Shown: positions 9,288-18,016 of the stretch, piece by piece
How the letters are laid out: every line of letters starts with the position of its first letter
How positions within the stretch are numbered: position 1 is the stretch's first letter
Source of the DNA: Aureimonas sp. OT7
GTDB taxonomy: Bacteria; Pseudomonadota; Alphaproteobacteria; Rhizobiales; Rhizobiaceae
DNA: 64,000 nt
Direction: 5' to 3'
Assembly (NCBI RefSeq): GCF_014844055.1
Contig: NZ_CP062167.1
Span: 1-64,000 of the forward strand
Made by a program: the position numbers and the translations under genes
The notes under the pieces: model-generated
Database searches by the model: none
Seen by the model: the letters and a program-made list of their open reading frames with translations, nothing else
What the model was told of the DNA's origin: nothing

Positions 9288-10139
9288 ATGGGCGACCTGA
9301 TGAAGGGAAAGCGCGGGCTCGTCATGGGCGTCGCCAACCACAATTCCATTGCATGGGGCATCGCCCGGCTGCTCGCTGCCCATGGCGCGGAAGTCGCGCT
9401 GACCTATCAGGGCGACGCATTCGGCAAGCGCGTAAGACCGCTTGCGGCCGAGATCGGCAGCGAGGTGCTCATCGATTGCGATGTCGAGAACGTCGCCAGC
9501 GTCAACGCAGCCTTCGACGCGCTGGAACAGCGCTGGGGCAAGATCGACTTCGTCGTTCACGCCATTGCCTTCTCGGACAAGTCCGAGTTGAAGGGGCTCT
9601 ACGCCGATACCACGCGCGAGAATTTCGTGCGCACCATGGTCATCTCCTGCTTCTCCTTCACCGAGGTCGCGCGGCGCGCCGCTGCCATCATGAACAATGG
9701 CGGCTCGCTGCTGACTTTGACCTACGATGGTTCGCAGCGCGTCATGCCGAATTACAACGTCATGGGTGTGGCCAAGGCCGCGCTTGAGGCGTCGGTCCGC
9801 TACCTGGCCGCCGATTTCGGACCGCGCAACATCCGCGTCAACGCCATTTCGGCAGGCCCGGTGCGCACGCTTGCGGGCGCGGGCGTCTCCGATGCCCGGT
9901 TGATGCTGAACTATCAGCGCCGCAATGCCCCGATGCGCCGCAACGTGACCATCGACGAAGTCGGCGGCGCGGCTCTGTATTTGCTGTCGGAGCTTGCCAA
10001 TGGCGTCACCGGCGAAATCCAGTATGTGGACGCAGGCTACAACATCATGTCGATGCCGGCACTCGACGAGTTGAAGGCGCAGGAGCGCCGCGCGGTCATC
10101 GCGGGCGATGCGGAGCCCGGCGCCGAAGTCGGCAAATAA
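9288..10139 (+). CDS. fabI: Enoyl-ACP reductase (NADH) FabI
   Basis: Last reductive step of the fatty-acid elongation cycle. It is an SDR-fold protein of 283 residues with the atypical nucleotide motif GVANHNSIAWGIA and the FabI Tyr-x6-Lys active site in NYNVMGVAKAALE, plus the upstream Tyr in LTYDGSQ. FabI is the target of triclosan in other bacteria. The Shine-Dalgarno GAGAGGGATCGGCC precedes the ATG. The gene closes the fab operon; a strong inverted repeat follows. Confidence 0.95.
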   Translation: MGDLMKGKRGLVMGVANHNSIAWGIARLLAAHGAEVALTYQGDAFGKRVRPLAAEIGSEVLIDCDVENVASVNAAFDALEQRWGKIDFVVHAIAFSDKSELKGLYADTTRENFVRTMVISCFSFTEVARRAAAIMNNGGSLLTLTYDGSQRVMPNYNVMGVAKAALEASVRYLAADFGPRNIRVNAISAGPVRTLAGAGVSDARLMLNYQRRNAPMRRNVTIDEVGGAALYLLSELANGVTGEIQYVDAGYNIMSMPALDELKAQERRAVIAGDAEPGAEVGK

Positions 10140-10165
10140 GGGCGCGTCACCGTCAATGCTTTCCC

Positions 10166-10194
10166 GCCAGCGCATCGGCCATGGATGCGCTGGC
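10166..10194. terminator. Inverted repeat between convergent fabI and hbd
   Basis: An 11-bp perfect inverted repeat (GCCAGCGCATC / GATGCGCTGGC, 7-nt loop) fills the 71-bp gap between the fabI and hbd stops. It is well placed to terminate transcription from both sides, although no clear T-run follows. Confidence 0.55.
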
Positions 10195-10210
10195 CGTCAC
10201 TCGTCAGGCC

Positions 10211-11089
10211 TCAGCGCGTCGGAACTGGTGTTTCGCCGCGATAATCGTAGAATCCGCGCCTGGTCTTGCGGCCAAGCCACCCCGCCTCGACGTATTTCAC
10301 CAGCAGCGGACAGGGCCGATACTTGGAATCGGACAGTCCGTCATGCAGGACCTGCATGATCGAAAGACATGTATCGAGGCCGATGAAATCGGCAAGCTGC
10401 AGCGGCCCCATCGGATGGTTCGCACCCAGCTTCATCGAGGTGTCGATGCTCTCGACGGAACCGACGCCCTCATACAGCGTGTAGATCGCCTCGTTGATCA
10501 TCGGCATCAGGATTCGATTGACGATGAAGGCCGGAAAATCCTCCGAAACCGTCGTCACCTTGTCGAGCTTGTCGGAGAAGACCTTGGCCGATGCGAAGGT
10601 TTCGTCCGACGTCGCGATGCCGCGTACCAGCTCGATCAGCTTCATGACCGGAACGGGGTTCATGAAGTGGATGCCGACGAACTGTTCCGGGCGGTCGGTC
10701 GACGCGGCAAGCCGCGTGATGGAAATGGACGAGGTGTTCGTCGCCAGGATGGCATCGGGGCGCAATTCCGGGCAGACCTGCTGGAAGATCCGCCGCTTGA
10801 CGGCCTCTTCCTCGGTGGCCGCCTCGATGACGAGATCCGCATCGCGCATGGCCTGCACGCCATCGGCGGCGACGATCCGCGACAGGGCCGCCGCTTTCGC
10901 ATCCTCGGCAAGCTTGCCGGATGCGACCTGACGCGCAAGGTTTGCCTCGATGCGCTGCAGACCGGCCTGCGCCCGTTCGTGGCTGACGTCCTGGAGGATG
11001 ACGTCGAAGCCGCCCAGCGCCGCCACATGCGCGATGCCGACGCCCATCTGCCCTGCCCCGATCACGCCGACCTTGCGAATCTCAACCAT
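10211..11089 (-). CDS. hbd: 3-hydroxybutyryl-CoA dehydrogenase
   Basis: An NAD-dependent 3-hydroxyacyl-CoA dehydrogenase of 292 residues. The Rossmann motif is VGVIGAGQMGVGIAHV; the catalytic His-Glu relay is visible in GIHFMNPVPVMKLIELV; C-terminal GANHPMGPLQLADFIGLD is the family signature. It could work in beta-oxidation, polyhydroxybutyrate metabolism or crotonyl-CoA pathways. The frame stays open upstream, but MVEIRKVGVIG is the family start and is preceded by CCGGGGGGAC. It follows etfA on the same strand after a hairpin, so it may be partly uncoupled from etfBA. Confidence 0.92.
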   Translation of the reverse strand: MVEIRKVGVIGAGQMGVGIAHVAALGGFDVILQDVSHERAQAGLQRIEANLARQVASGKLAEDAKAAALSRIVAADGVQAMRDADLVIEAATEEEAVKRRIFQQVCPELRPDAILATNTSSISITRLAASTDRPEQFVGIHFMNPVPVMKLIELVRGIATSDETFASAKVFSDKLDKVTTVSEDFPAFIVNRILMPMINEAIYTLYEGVGSVESIDTSMKLGANHPMGPLQLADFIGLDTCLSIMQVLHDGLSDSKYRPCPLLVKYVEAGWLGRKTRRGFYDYRGETPVPTR

Positions 11090-11110
11090 TCCAGTCCCCC
11101 CGGAGAAATC

Positions 11111-11136
11111 GTGCGGGCGGCTTTTGCCGCCCGCAC
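11111..11136 (-). terminator. Hairpin between etfA and hbd
   Basis: A perfect 11-bp stem (GTGCGGGCGGC / GCCGCCCGCAC) with a TTTT loop lies between the etfA stop and the hbd start. On the minus strand it is followed only by GATTTCT, so it may be a partial terminator that lowers read-through into hbd. Confidence 0.5.
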
Positions 11137-11150
11137 GCATGATAGTCGGC

Positions 11151-12080
11151 TCAAAGCTTCGATTGAAGCTCCGGCACGAGCTGGAAGAGGTCCCCGACAA
11201 GGCCGTAATCGGCGACCTGGAAGATCGGCGCGTCCTCGTCCTTGTTGATGGCTACGATGACCTTGGAGTCCTTCATGCCGGCCAGATGCTGGATGGCGCC
11301 GGAGATGCCCACCGCAAGGTAGAGCTGCGGCGCCACGACCTTGCCGGTCTGCCCCACCTGCCAGTCGTTCGGTGCGTAGCCGGCGTCGACAGCCGCGCGG
11401 CTGGCGCCCACCGCGGCGCCCAGCTTGTCGGCCAGAGGCAGGATCACTTCCTCGAACTTCTCCTTCGAGCCCAGCGCCCGGCCGCCCGACACGATCACCT
11501 TGGCCGCCGTCAACTCCGGACGCTCCGAAGCAGCGACTTCCTCGCCCACGAAACGCGACAGGCCCGTATCGCCCGCCGAAGACACCGTCTCGACCGGCGC
11601 GCTTGCGCCTTCGGCCGTCTCGCCGAATGCCGCCGTGCGCACCGTGAGGACCTTCTTGCCGTCACGCGATTTCACGGTTTCGATGGCGTTGCCCGCATAG
11701 ATCGGGCGCTGGAACGTATCGGGGCCTTCCACCGCGATGATATCGGAGACCTGCATCACGTCCAGCAGCGCCGCAACGCGCGGCAGCGCGTTCTTGCCGT
11801 GGGTGGTGGCCGGCGCGACGATGGCGTCGTAGCCATCGGCCAGCCCGACGATCAGCCCGGCCAGCGGCTCGGCCAGGCCATGCCCGTAGACAGCGTCGTC
11901 CGCATGCAGCACCTTTTCCACGCCGGAAAGGCGCGCGGCGGCGGCTGCCACTTCGGACGCGCCCTGCCCCGCCACCAGGATGTGGACCGGCGCGCCCAGT
12001 TGCGACGCTGCGCTCAGCGCCTTGGCCGTCTCGCCCGACAGGTGGGCGTTGTCGTGTTCGGCGATCAGTAGTGTCGTCAT
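11151..12080 (-). CDS. etfA: Electron transfer flavoprotein alpha subunit
   Basis: Alpha subunit of ETF, which passes electrons from acyl-CoA and related dehydrogenases to the membrane ETF-quinone oxidoreductase. The C-terminal FAD domain is clear: [34 protein letters not shown] and [17 protein letters not shown]. The 309 residues are normal. It starts 19 bp after etfB, so the two subunits are co-transcribed. Confidence 0.96.
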   Translation of the reverse strand: MTTLLIAEHDNAHLSGETAKALSAASQLGAPVHILVAGQGASEVAAAAARLSGVEKVLHADDAVYGHGLAEPLAGLIVGLADGYDAIVAPATTHGKNALPRVAALLDVMQVSDIIAVEGPDTFQRPIYAGNAIETVKSRDGKKVLTVRTAAFGETAEGASAPVETVSSAGDTGLSRFVGEEVAASERPELTAAKVIVSGGRALGSKEKFEEVILPLADKLGAAVGASRAAVDAGYAPNDWQVGQTGKVVAPQLYLAVGISGAIQHLAGMKDSKVIVAINKDEDAPIFQVADYGLVGDLFQLVPELQSKL

Positions 12081-12099
12081 GTTGCTGCCTCCCGCAATA

Positions 12100-12849
12100 T
12101 CAAAGAACGCCGGCTTCGGTCTTCAGCTTGCCGATCAACTCGTCCACCGAGCCGACCTTCACGCCGGCCTGTCGCTTGGCCGGCTCCGCCGTCTTCAGCA
12201 CCTCGAGCCGCGGGGCGAGGTCGAGGCCCATATCGGCCGCCGACCGCTCGTCCAGCGGCTTCTTCTTTGCCTTCATGATGTTGGGAAGCGAGGCGTAGCG
12301 CGGCTCGTTCAGCCGCAGATCCGTCGTCACGATCGCCGGCAGCGCCAGCGACACCGTCTGCAGGCCGCCATCCACTTCGCGCGTCACTTCGGCCCTGCCA
12401 TCCGCAACATCGAGCTTCGAGGCGAAGGTGCCCTGCGGCCAACTCAGAAGCGCCGCCAGCATCTGGCCGGTCTGGTTGCTGTCGTCGTCGATCGCCTGCT
12501 TGCCGAGAATGACGAGGTCGGGCTTCTCGTCTTCCACGATCGCGCGCAGAACCTTGGCAACGCCAAGAGGCTCCACCCGCTCGTCGCTCTTGACGAGGAT
12601 AGCCCGGTCGGCACCCATCGCAAGCGCGGTGCGCAGCGTCTCCTGCGCCTGCTGCGGTCCAACCGAAACCACGACGATTTCCTCGACCCCACCCTTTTCC
12701 TTCTGGCGGATCGCCTCTTCCACCGCGATCTCGTCGAACGGGTTCATGCTCATCTTCACATTGGCCAGGTCGACGCCGCTGCCATCGGACTTGACGCGAA
12801 TTTTCACGTTGTAGTCAACAACGCGCTTGATGCAGACCAGTATCTTCAT
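12100..12849 (-). CDS. etfB: Electron transfer flavoprotein beta subunit
   Basis: Beta subunit of ETF, which binds AMP and carries the dehydrogenase recognition loop. The N-terminus [19 protein letters not shown], the segment [14 protein letters not shown] and the conserved [19 protein letters not shown] identify it. The 249 residues are typical. It is the first gene of the etfB-etfA unit; a promoter-like element overlapping a palindrome lies 45-75 bp upstream. Confidence 0.96.
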   Translation of the reverse strand: MKILVCIKRVVDYNVKIRVKSDGSGVDLANVKMSMNPFDEIAVEEAIRQKEKGGVEEIVVVSVGPQQAQETLRTALAMGADRAILVKSDERVEPLGVAKVLRAIVEDEKPDLVILGKQAIDDDSNQTGQMLAALLSWPQGTFASKLDVADGRAEVTREVDGGLQTVSLALPAIVTTDLRLNEPRYASLPNIMKAKKKPLDERSAADMGLDLAPRLEVLKTAEPAKRQAGVKVGSVDELIGKLKTEAGVL

Positions 12850-12894
12850 GGACCTCGGTTTTCTCCCTCGTCTTGCCTGTCGGCGCGTGCCAAA

Positions 12895-12923
12895 GGCATA
12901 AGCATAATTTACGTTTACGTCAA
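12895..12923 (-). promoter_or_regulatory. Putative etfB promoter with 16-bp palindromic operator
   Basis: On the minus strand TTGACG (12918-12923) and TATGCC (12895-12900) are 17 bp apart, a plausible -35/-10 pair. The -35 box lies inside TTGACGTAAACGTAAA (12908-12923), a 7-2-7 inverted repeat with one mismatch. Its form resembles, from memory, operators of regulators of fatty-acid and branched-chain amino-acid catabolism such as LiuR. No regulator gene lies in the window, so the assignment is an inference. Confidence 0.5.
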
Positions 12924-12942
12924 AGCTTGAACCGTTCCAGCC

Positions 12943-13518
12943 TTAGTCCCGCGTCGCGCCGGGCACCCACAGGACGTCGGCCCTGCCCTCGTCGTTGGCG
13001 ATGCGCGCCGCAACGAAAAGCCAGTCCGACAGGCGGTTGACGTATTGGAGCGCGGGCTCGGAAACCGTTTCGCCATCCACCCTCGACAGGCCGACCATCA
13101 ACCGCTCCGCCCGCCGTGCGACGGTCCGGGCGTGATGCAGATGGGCGGATGCCGGCGTACCCGCGGGCAGCACGAAGGAGTTCAGCGGCTGGAGGCGCGC
13201 ATTCATGGCGTCGATCTCCCGCTCCAGCCTTTGGACCTGGCCCGCGGTGATCGCAAGGCGTTCATACGGCAGGGGTTCGCCGATATCCGGCGTCGCGAGA
13301 TCGGCGCCAAGGTCGAACAGGTCGTTCTGGACACGCGCCAGTGCCGCATCCGACGGCGCATCGGCATGCAGCCGCGCCACGCCGATGACGGCGTTCAACT
13401 CGTCGACCGTGCCATAGGCTTCGATGCGCAGATCGTCCTTCGGCCGGCGCTCGCCCGTGCCGAGCGCGGTCGTGCCCTTGTCTCCGGTGCGGGTGTAGAT
13501 GCGCGTCAGGCGTACCAT
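12943..13518 (-). CDS. Cob(I)yrinic acid a,c-diamide adenosyltransferase (PduO type)
   Basis: Transfers the adenosyl group of ATP to cob(I)alamin to make adenosylcobalamin. The PduO-type fold is identified by the N-terminal ATP loop RIYTRTGDKGTTALGTGER, EAYGTVDELNAVIGVA, and the C-terminal HHARTVARRAERLMVGL with LQYVNRLSDWLFVAAR. The 191 residues are usual. It lies 15 bp before the small membrane protein gene on the same strand; this pair next to etfBA recurs in Rhizobiales. No cobalamin riboswitch is seen upstream. Confidence 0.93.
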   Translation of the reverse strand: MVRLTRIYTRTGDKGTTALGTGERRPKDDLRIEAYGTVDELNAVIGVARLHADAPSDAALARVQNDLFDLGADLATPDIGEPLPYERLAITAGQVQRLEREIDAMNARLQPLNSFVLPAGTPASAHLHHARTVARRAERLMVGLSRVDGETVSEPALQYVNRLSDWLFVAARIANDEGRADVLWVPGATRD

Positions 13519-13533
13519 TGGTCTCCGGTCCGG

Positions 13534-13722
13534 TCAGCGTGCGAATACGAGAAAGATGACGATGATGAGAACGGCGATTGCCTGCAGCATCACCCGAAGC
13601 CTCATCAGTTGCTGTGACCGGTTGCCGGGTCCGCCCACCAGCATGTTGCGCAGGCCCGCCACGAGCACGGCGACAACGGCCAGCATGACGGCGAGGGCCA
13701 GGTAGGTCAGAAAGGAGGACAT
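13534..13722 (-). CDS. Small twin-transmembrane protein (HIG1-like)
   Basis: A 62-residue protein made of two hydrophobic helices (FLTYLALAVMLAVVAVLVAG and LQAIAVLIIVIFLVFA) joined by a basic loop, GLRNMLVGGPGNRSQQLMRLR, that contains the G...R..Q.LMR.RV pattern of the HIG1-like twin-helix family. Alphaproteobacterial members are poorly characterised; a role near respiratory complexes is suggested by the mitochondrial relatives. The ATG at 13722 sits behind AAAGGAGG-like sequence read on the complement, and longer in-frame starts lack family similarity. It is co-directional with the cobalamin adenosyltransferase. Confidence 0.8.
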   Translation of the reverse strand: MSSFLTYLALAVMLAVVAVLVAGLRNMLVGGPGNRSQQLMRLRVMLQAIAVLIIVIFLVFAR

Positions 13723-13771
13723 GCAGGCATTCCCGTTGCTTTCCTTCGATATAGCCGGAATGGCCGATGCT

Positions 13772-14647
13772 TCAAACCGGCTTGCGCCCGGGACGCATGG
13801 CCGCATGGACGCCAACGCCGGCAATGACGAGGCCCAGCAACTGCACCGCCGTCAGGCTTTCGCCGAACAGCAGAAAGGCCATCACGGCGGTAACGCCCGG
13901 TGTCAGATACATCAGCGAGGCCACCCTGGAAACGGCGCCCTCGCGGATCATGAACAGCAGCAACAGGATCGCCCCGATCGACAGGACGACCGTCAGCCAG
14001 AGCAGCGCGAAGACGAGTTCGGGCGTCCAGTCGACGGCCATCGTTTCCGTCGCCATCGCCATCAGCGCGACCGGCAGCAGGGCGCCGACATACTGCAGCG
14101 CCGTGCCGGTGCGCAGATCGACACCGCCGACGAAGCGCTTCTGCCAGCCCGTCCCGGCCGAGATGGCAATGGCCGCCACGATCACCGGCACAAGGGTCTG
14201 CCATCGGTAGACGCCGTCGGACGACAGGTTCGGCACCACGACCAGGCCGACACCGACAAGCCCCAGCAGCAAGCCCATCCAATGGCGCGGCGTGACGCGC
14301 TCGCCAAGGAAGGACGCTGCCATCACCGCAGTCACGATCGGCTGCAGGCCGACGATCAGCGCGGCGATCCCGGCGGGCAGGCCGTGCCTGACCGCATAGA
14401 AGACGCCGCCCAGATAGAGGCCGTGGATCAGGCTTCCGGCGATGCAGGCATGCAGTGCGGGCCTGGTGCGCGGCCACGGTGCGCGCGCCAGCACGACCCA
14501 TGGCAGCAGCAGGCACAGGGCGAGCGCGAAGCGCATGGCCAGGAAGGTGAACGGTTCGGCATGCGGCATGGCATAGCGCGCACCGATGAAGCCGGTGGAC
14601 CAGATAAGGACGAAGAGGGCGGGAAACAGTGGAACGAGCCGGATCAT
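13772..14647 (-). CDS. EamA/DMT-family transporter
   Basis: A 291-residue inner-membrane protein with about ten hydrophobic helices in two EamA repeats, for instance FPALFVLIWSTGFIGARYAM at the start and TPGVTAVMAFLLFGESLTAVQ near the end, the latter being the typical second-repeat signature. Members export metabolites or amino acids; the substrate cannot be told. It stands alone, divergent from the AEC transporter gene. Confidence 0.88.
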   Translation of the reverse strand: MIRLVPLFPALFVLIWSTGFIGARYAMPHAEPFTFLAMRFALALCLLLPWVVLARAPWPRTRPALHACIAGSLIHGLYLGGVFYAVRHGLPAGIAALIVGLQPIVTAVMAASFLGERVTPRHWMGLLLGLVGVGLVVVPNLSSDGVYRWQTLVPVIVAAIAISAGTGWQKRFVGGVDLRTGTALQYVGALLPVALMAMATETMAVDWTPELVFALLWLTVVLSIGAILLLLFMIREGAVSRVASLMYLTPGVTAVMAFLLFGESLTAVQLLGLVIAGVGVHAAMRPGRKPV

Positions 14648-14774
14648 GGTCGGTGCCGGCAGGACCGGCCTGGGGATGGAATTACAGGTTTCAATCCCGT
14701 ATCAGGCAAAGAGGGCGGTTGAAAGCACCGAACGGTTGCCGCCCGTTCATTGCAGCGATCCACCCGCCGGTTTC

Positions 14775-15734
14775 ATGTCCCTGATCCTCTCAATCATCGT
14801 TCCCGTCTTCGGTTTGATCGCACTCGGCTATGGGGCCGGCCGCGCCCGCCTGCTGCCGAACTCCGCGCCCGAGGCGCTTTCGGCGTTCGTCTTCGTCGTG
14901 GCGATGCCCACGGTGCTGTTCCGGACCCTCGCCACCGCACGCTTCGACGCCGGCAATCCGCTGGCGCTGTGGATTTCGTACTTCGCCGGCGTCATCGTGG
15001 TTTTCGGGCTCGGCATGCTGGTGGCGCGCCGGCTGGGCCGCAGCGACCGCCGCGCGGCCGTTATTGCCGGTGTCGGGGCGAGCTTCTCCAACCTCGTCTT
15101 CGTCGGCGTTCCCATCGCCACGCTGACCTACGGCCAGGAGGGCCTCAGCGTCCTTGCCATGCTGCTGGCGGTCCATCTGCCGCTGATGATGATGGGGTCC
15201 ACGCTCCTCATCGAGCGCGCCGCGCTTCTGGATGCGCGCGAAGACGGGTCCGAAGCCGGGCAACGGCTTCCGGTTGCGGACATCGCGTTGCGGGTGGGGC
15301 GCAACCTCGTCAAAAGTCCGCTCATCCTGGGCATTTTCGCAGGGCTGGCCTTCCGCCTGACCGGCCTGCCCCTGGCGGGCCCGCTGGGGGAAATCGTTAC
15401 GCTGATGGCCGGTGCGGCCGGGCCCGTGGCGCTGTTCTCACTGGGCCTGACGATGACGCGCTTCCATGTCCGGGGCGACATGCCGGTGGCGTTGGCGATA
15501 TCGGCGCTGGCGCTCGTCGTCCAGCCGGTCGTCGTCCTTGGCGTCGGCGCGCTGCTGCTGCCGCGCGAATGGCTGGCGCTGACTGTCGCGATGGCGGCCT
15601 GTCCGTCGGGCGTCAACGCCTATCTTTTCGCCACCTACTTCCGCAGCGGCGAAGGCATCGCCGCCACGGCCATCGTCATGACGACGGCCCTGTCCGCCGT
15701 CAGCCTGACGGTCTGGCTGCTTCTTCTTGCATAG
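14775..15734 (+). CDS. AEC-family transporter
   Basis: A predicted auxin-efflux-carrier-family permease of 319 residues with about ten membrane helices. The opening SLILSIIVPVFGLIALGYG and the closing VMTTALSAVSLTVWLLLLA are typical of the family, and FSNLVFVGVPIATLTYG and MAACPSGVNAYLFATYF are its two half-repeat motifs. Bacterial members carry malonate, malate or are uncharacterised. The frame opens earlier, but MSLILS starts the first helix. Its end overlaps the convergent gluQ gene by 35 bp. Confidence 0.88.
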   Translation: MSLILSIIVPVFGLIALGYGAGRARLLPNSAPEALSAFVFVVAMPTVLFRTLATARFDAGNPLALWISYFAGVIVVFGLGMLVARRLGRSDRRAAVIAGVGASFSNLVFVGVPIATLTYGQEGLSVLAMLLAVHLPLMMMGSTLLIERAALLDAREDGSEAGQRLPVADIALRVGRNLVKSPLILGIFAGLAFRLTGLPLAGPLGEIVTLMAGAAGPVALFSLGLTMTRFHVRGDMPVALAISALALVVQPVVVLGVGALLLPREWLALTVAMAACPSGVNAYLFATYFRSGEGIAATAIVMTTALSAVSLTVWLLLLA

Positions 15735-16617
15735 GCGGCAACCCGACCATCCGGCGGATGTCGGCTGGCGTCATGCCGGCCGCGCGAAACGTCGAGAGCG
15801 CAACGGAATCCAGGCTTTTCGACAATTTGCGTCCCTCGGCATCGAGGATGAGATCGTGATGATGGTAGACGGGCGCCGGCAGGCCCAGCAGCGCCTGCAG
15901 CACCCTGTGCACCGAGGTGGCGGGCGCCAGGTCGCGTCCGCGCACCACATGGGTTATGCCCTGCAGCGCATCGTCGACGACCACCGAGAGGTGATAACTG
16001 GTCGGGACATCCTTTCGCGCCAGGACCACGTCGCCCCACAGCGCCGGCTCGGCGACGATCTCGGCTTCACCGTCTTCGCCGCCGGTTTCCACGAAGGACA
16101 AGGCACCGACGCGCCGGATCGCCTCCGCCATGTCCAGTCGCCAGGCATGGGGTACGCCATCGGCGATGGCCGCGCGGCGCTCGTCCTCATTCATATGGCG
16201 GTCGAGGCGCGGATGGAGCGGCGCCCCGTCCGGATCTCTCGGATAGGGCAAGCCCGTCTTATCTTCCGCAGCGGCGGCAAAGGCCCTTATGTCGCCGCGC
16301 GTCATGAAGGAGGGATAGGCCAGCCCGTCGTCGGCCAGCGCCATGAGGGCGGCCCGGTAGTCCGCGAAATGCTCGGACTGCCGTCGAAACGGCGGAGGCG
16401 GCAGCACGCCGAGAAAGGCGAGGTCGTCCACCAGCGCGGCCTCCAGCGCGGGCGTGCAGCGGGCCGTATCGATATCCTCCAGCCGCAGCAGCAACGTGCC
16501 GCCGGCTTTTGCAGCCATGTCGGCGTTGATGAACGCGCTGTAGGCGTGGCCGAGGTGCAGCGCACCGTTCGGACTGGGAGCGAAGCGGAATACGGGCGCC
16601 GCGTTGGACTGGACCAT
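15700..16617 (-). CDS. gluQ: Glutamyl-Q tRNA(Asp) synthetase
   Basis: A class I synthetase-like enzyme that attaches glutamate to queuosine at the wobble base of tRNA-Asp rather than to a tRNA end. The HIGH-type motif is FAPSPNGALHLGHAYSA and the KMSKS-type motif is GRKLSKSLDS. At 305 residues it lacks the anticodon-binding domain of full GluRS, which fits GluQRS. The zinc-site cysteines normally seen in a YPCxC-like segment are replaced by YPSFMTRGD. It is divergent from the AlkA gene. Confidence 0.9.
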   Translation of the reverse strand: MVQSNAAPVFRFAPSPNGALHLGHAYSAFINADMAAKAGGTLLLRLEDIDTARCTPALEAALVDDLAFLGVLPPPPFRRQSEHFADYRAALMALADDGLAYPSFMTRGDIRAFAAAAEDKTGLPYPRDPDGAPLHPRLDRHMNEDERRAAIADGVPHAWRLDMAEAIRRVGALSFVETGGEDGEAEIVAEPALWGDVVLARKDVPTSYHLSVVVDDALQGITHVVRGRDLAPATSVHRVLQALLGLPAPVYHHHDLILDAEGRKLSKSLDSVALSTFRAAGMTPADIRRMVGLPPMQEEAARPSG

Positions 16618-16639
16618 GACTCCTCTTATCTTAAGCTGC

Positions 16640-17302
16640 ATGATTCGAAGTCCGGATGATATCAGCATAGGGCTCGACGCCCTTGCCGCCATGGACGAGC
16701 GCCTTGCGCCCGTCATCGAAAAGGCGGGCGCGCTGCCACTGCGCGCCGGCGATCCGGGGCTGCCTGGCCTGGCCGCAACGCTGATGGGGCAGCAGGTCTC
16801 GCGCGCCAGCGCCACGGCGATCACCACCCGCCTCGCCGGCCTGGTGGACCTGAACCACGCGCCGTCCATCCTTGCACTCGACGATGCGGCGTTTCGCGCC
16901 GCCGGCCTGTCGCGGGCCAAGGAGCGTACGCTTCTGGCCATCGCCTCGGCGGTCATCACCGGCGCACTCGATTTCGAGCGCATCGCCGGCGCCGACAGCA
17001 CCGCCGCCATCGCCGAGCTTACGGCCGTTCCCGGCATCGGGCCGTGGACGGCGGAGTGCTACCTTCTCTTCTGCCTCGGCCGCGAGGATGTCTTCCCCGC
17101 CGGTGATCTCGCTCTGCAGGTGGCGGTGGCGCACGCCTTCGGAATGGAGGAGCGCCCACGCGACAAGCCCTTGCGGGCGATGGCGGAGCTGTGGTCGCCG
17201 CACCGCTCGGTGGCGGCGCGCCTTTTCTGGGCATATTACGCGGCCGTCACCCGCCGGGACGCCACCCCTCTTGCGCTGCAACCCGCCGGAAAGAGCCTGT
17301 GA
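16640..17302 (+). CDS. DNA-3-methyladenine glycosylase II (AlkA family)
   Basis: A base-excision repair glycosylase of about 220 residues. The helix-hairpin-helix motif is VPGIGPWTAECYLL and the catalytic aspartate lies in FPAGDLALQVAV, giving the HhH-GPD arrangement. LMGQQVSRASA is the family motif before the HhH. There is no N-terminal AlkA domain, so it belongs to the short form. The ATG at 16640 is preferred over the in-frame ATG at 16616 because the latter overlaps the divergent gluQ start; both are possible. Confidence 0.88.
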   Translation: MIRSPDDISIGLDALAAMDERLAPVIEKAGALPLRAGDPGLPGLAATLMGQQVSRASATAITTRLAGLVDLNHAPSILALDDAAFRAAGLSRAKERTLLAIASAVITGALDFERIAGADSTAAIAELTAVPGIGPWTAECYLLFCLGREDVFPAGDLALQVAVAHAFGMEERPRDKPLRAMAELWSPHRSVAARLFWAYYAAVTRRDATPLALQPAGKSL

Positions 17303-17452
17303 ATCCGTCCGCATGCCCTGTTCGTGCGGCTTCACAAAGCCGACATGATGCGCCACGATAGTGCCACAGCGAATTCTTCGGGCACGAGCATCGTATCATC
17401 GCAGGACCGGATTCGATTTTGCGAGATGCTGCTTCGGTAGAGGAGACCATCC

Positions 17453-18013
17453 TTGACGATCGCGGTGCATCCCGGTCTGACTCCGGCTCTGGTATTGAAC
17501 GCCGATTTCAGACCGCTCAGCTATTACCCACTCTCGCTCTGGTCCTGGCAGGATACGATCAAGGCGGTCTTCCTGGACCGCGTCAATATCCTGGCCGAAT
17601 ACGACGTCGCGGTGCATTCGCCGTCCTTCTCGATGCGCCTGCCTTCCGTCGTCTGCCTCAAGACTTACGTCAAGCCGGCGCGGCACCCTGCCTTCACCCG
17701 GTTCAACGTCTTCCTGCGGGATCGTTTCCAGTGCCAGTATTGCGGCTCGCCGCACGACCTGACCTTCGATCATGTCATTCCACGCTCGCGCGGGGGGCTG
17801 ACCACCTGGGACAATGTCGTGGCGGCGTGCTCTCCGTGCAACCTGCGCAAGGGGGGTGCCATGCCGCAGGATGCCGGCATGTTCCCGGCCCAGAAGCCCT
17901 TCCAGCCGACAGTCCACGAATTGCACAACAATGGGCGGATGTTTCCTCCCAACTTCCTGCACGAGAGCTGGCTCGACTATCTCTACTGGGACACGGAACT
18001 GGAGCCCGAATAG
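17453..18013 (+). CDS. HNH endonuclease family protein
   Basis: A 186-residue protein with a zinc-stabilised HNH domain: CQYCG, then DHVIPRSRGG, then WDNVVAACSPCN, giving two CxxC pairs around the catalytic histidine. This subfamily (an N-terminal VLNADFRPLSYYPLSLWSW segment before HNH) is chromosomal and widespread in alphaproteobacteria; its role is not established and it is not obviously phage-linked. The TTG start is supported by AGGAG seven bases upstream; no ATG fits. The next gene converges 3 bp away. Confidence 0.85.
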   Translation: MTIAVHPGLTPALVLNADFRPLSYYPLSLWSWQDTIKAVFLDRVNILAEYDVAVHSPSFSMRLPSVVCLKTYVKPARHPAFTRFNVFLRDRFQCQYCGSPHDLTFDHVIPRSRGGLTTWDNVVAACSPCNLRKGGAMPQDAGMFPAQKPFQPTVHELHNNGRMFPPNFLHESWLDYLYWDTELEPE

Positions 18014-18016
18014 GCC

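Noticed and set aside
12850..12942. Riboswitch near the cobalamin adenosyltransferase gene
   Set aside because: No B12-box or long structured leader; the sequence is the etfB promoter region.
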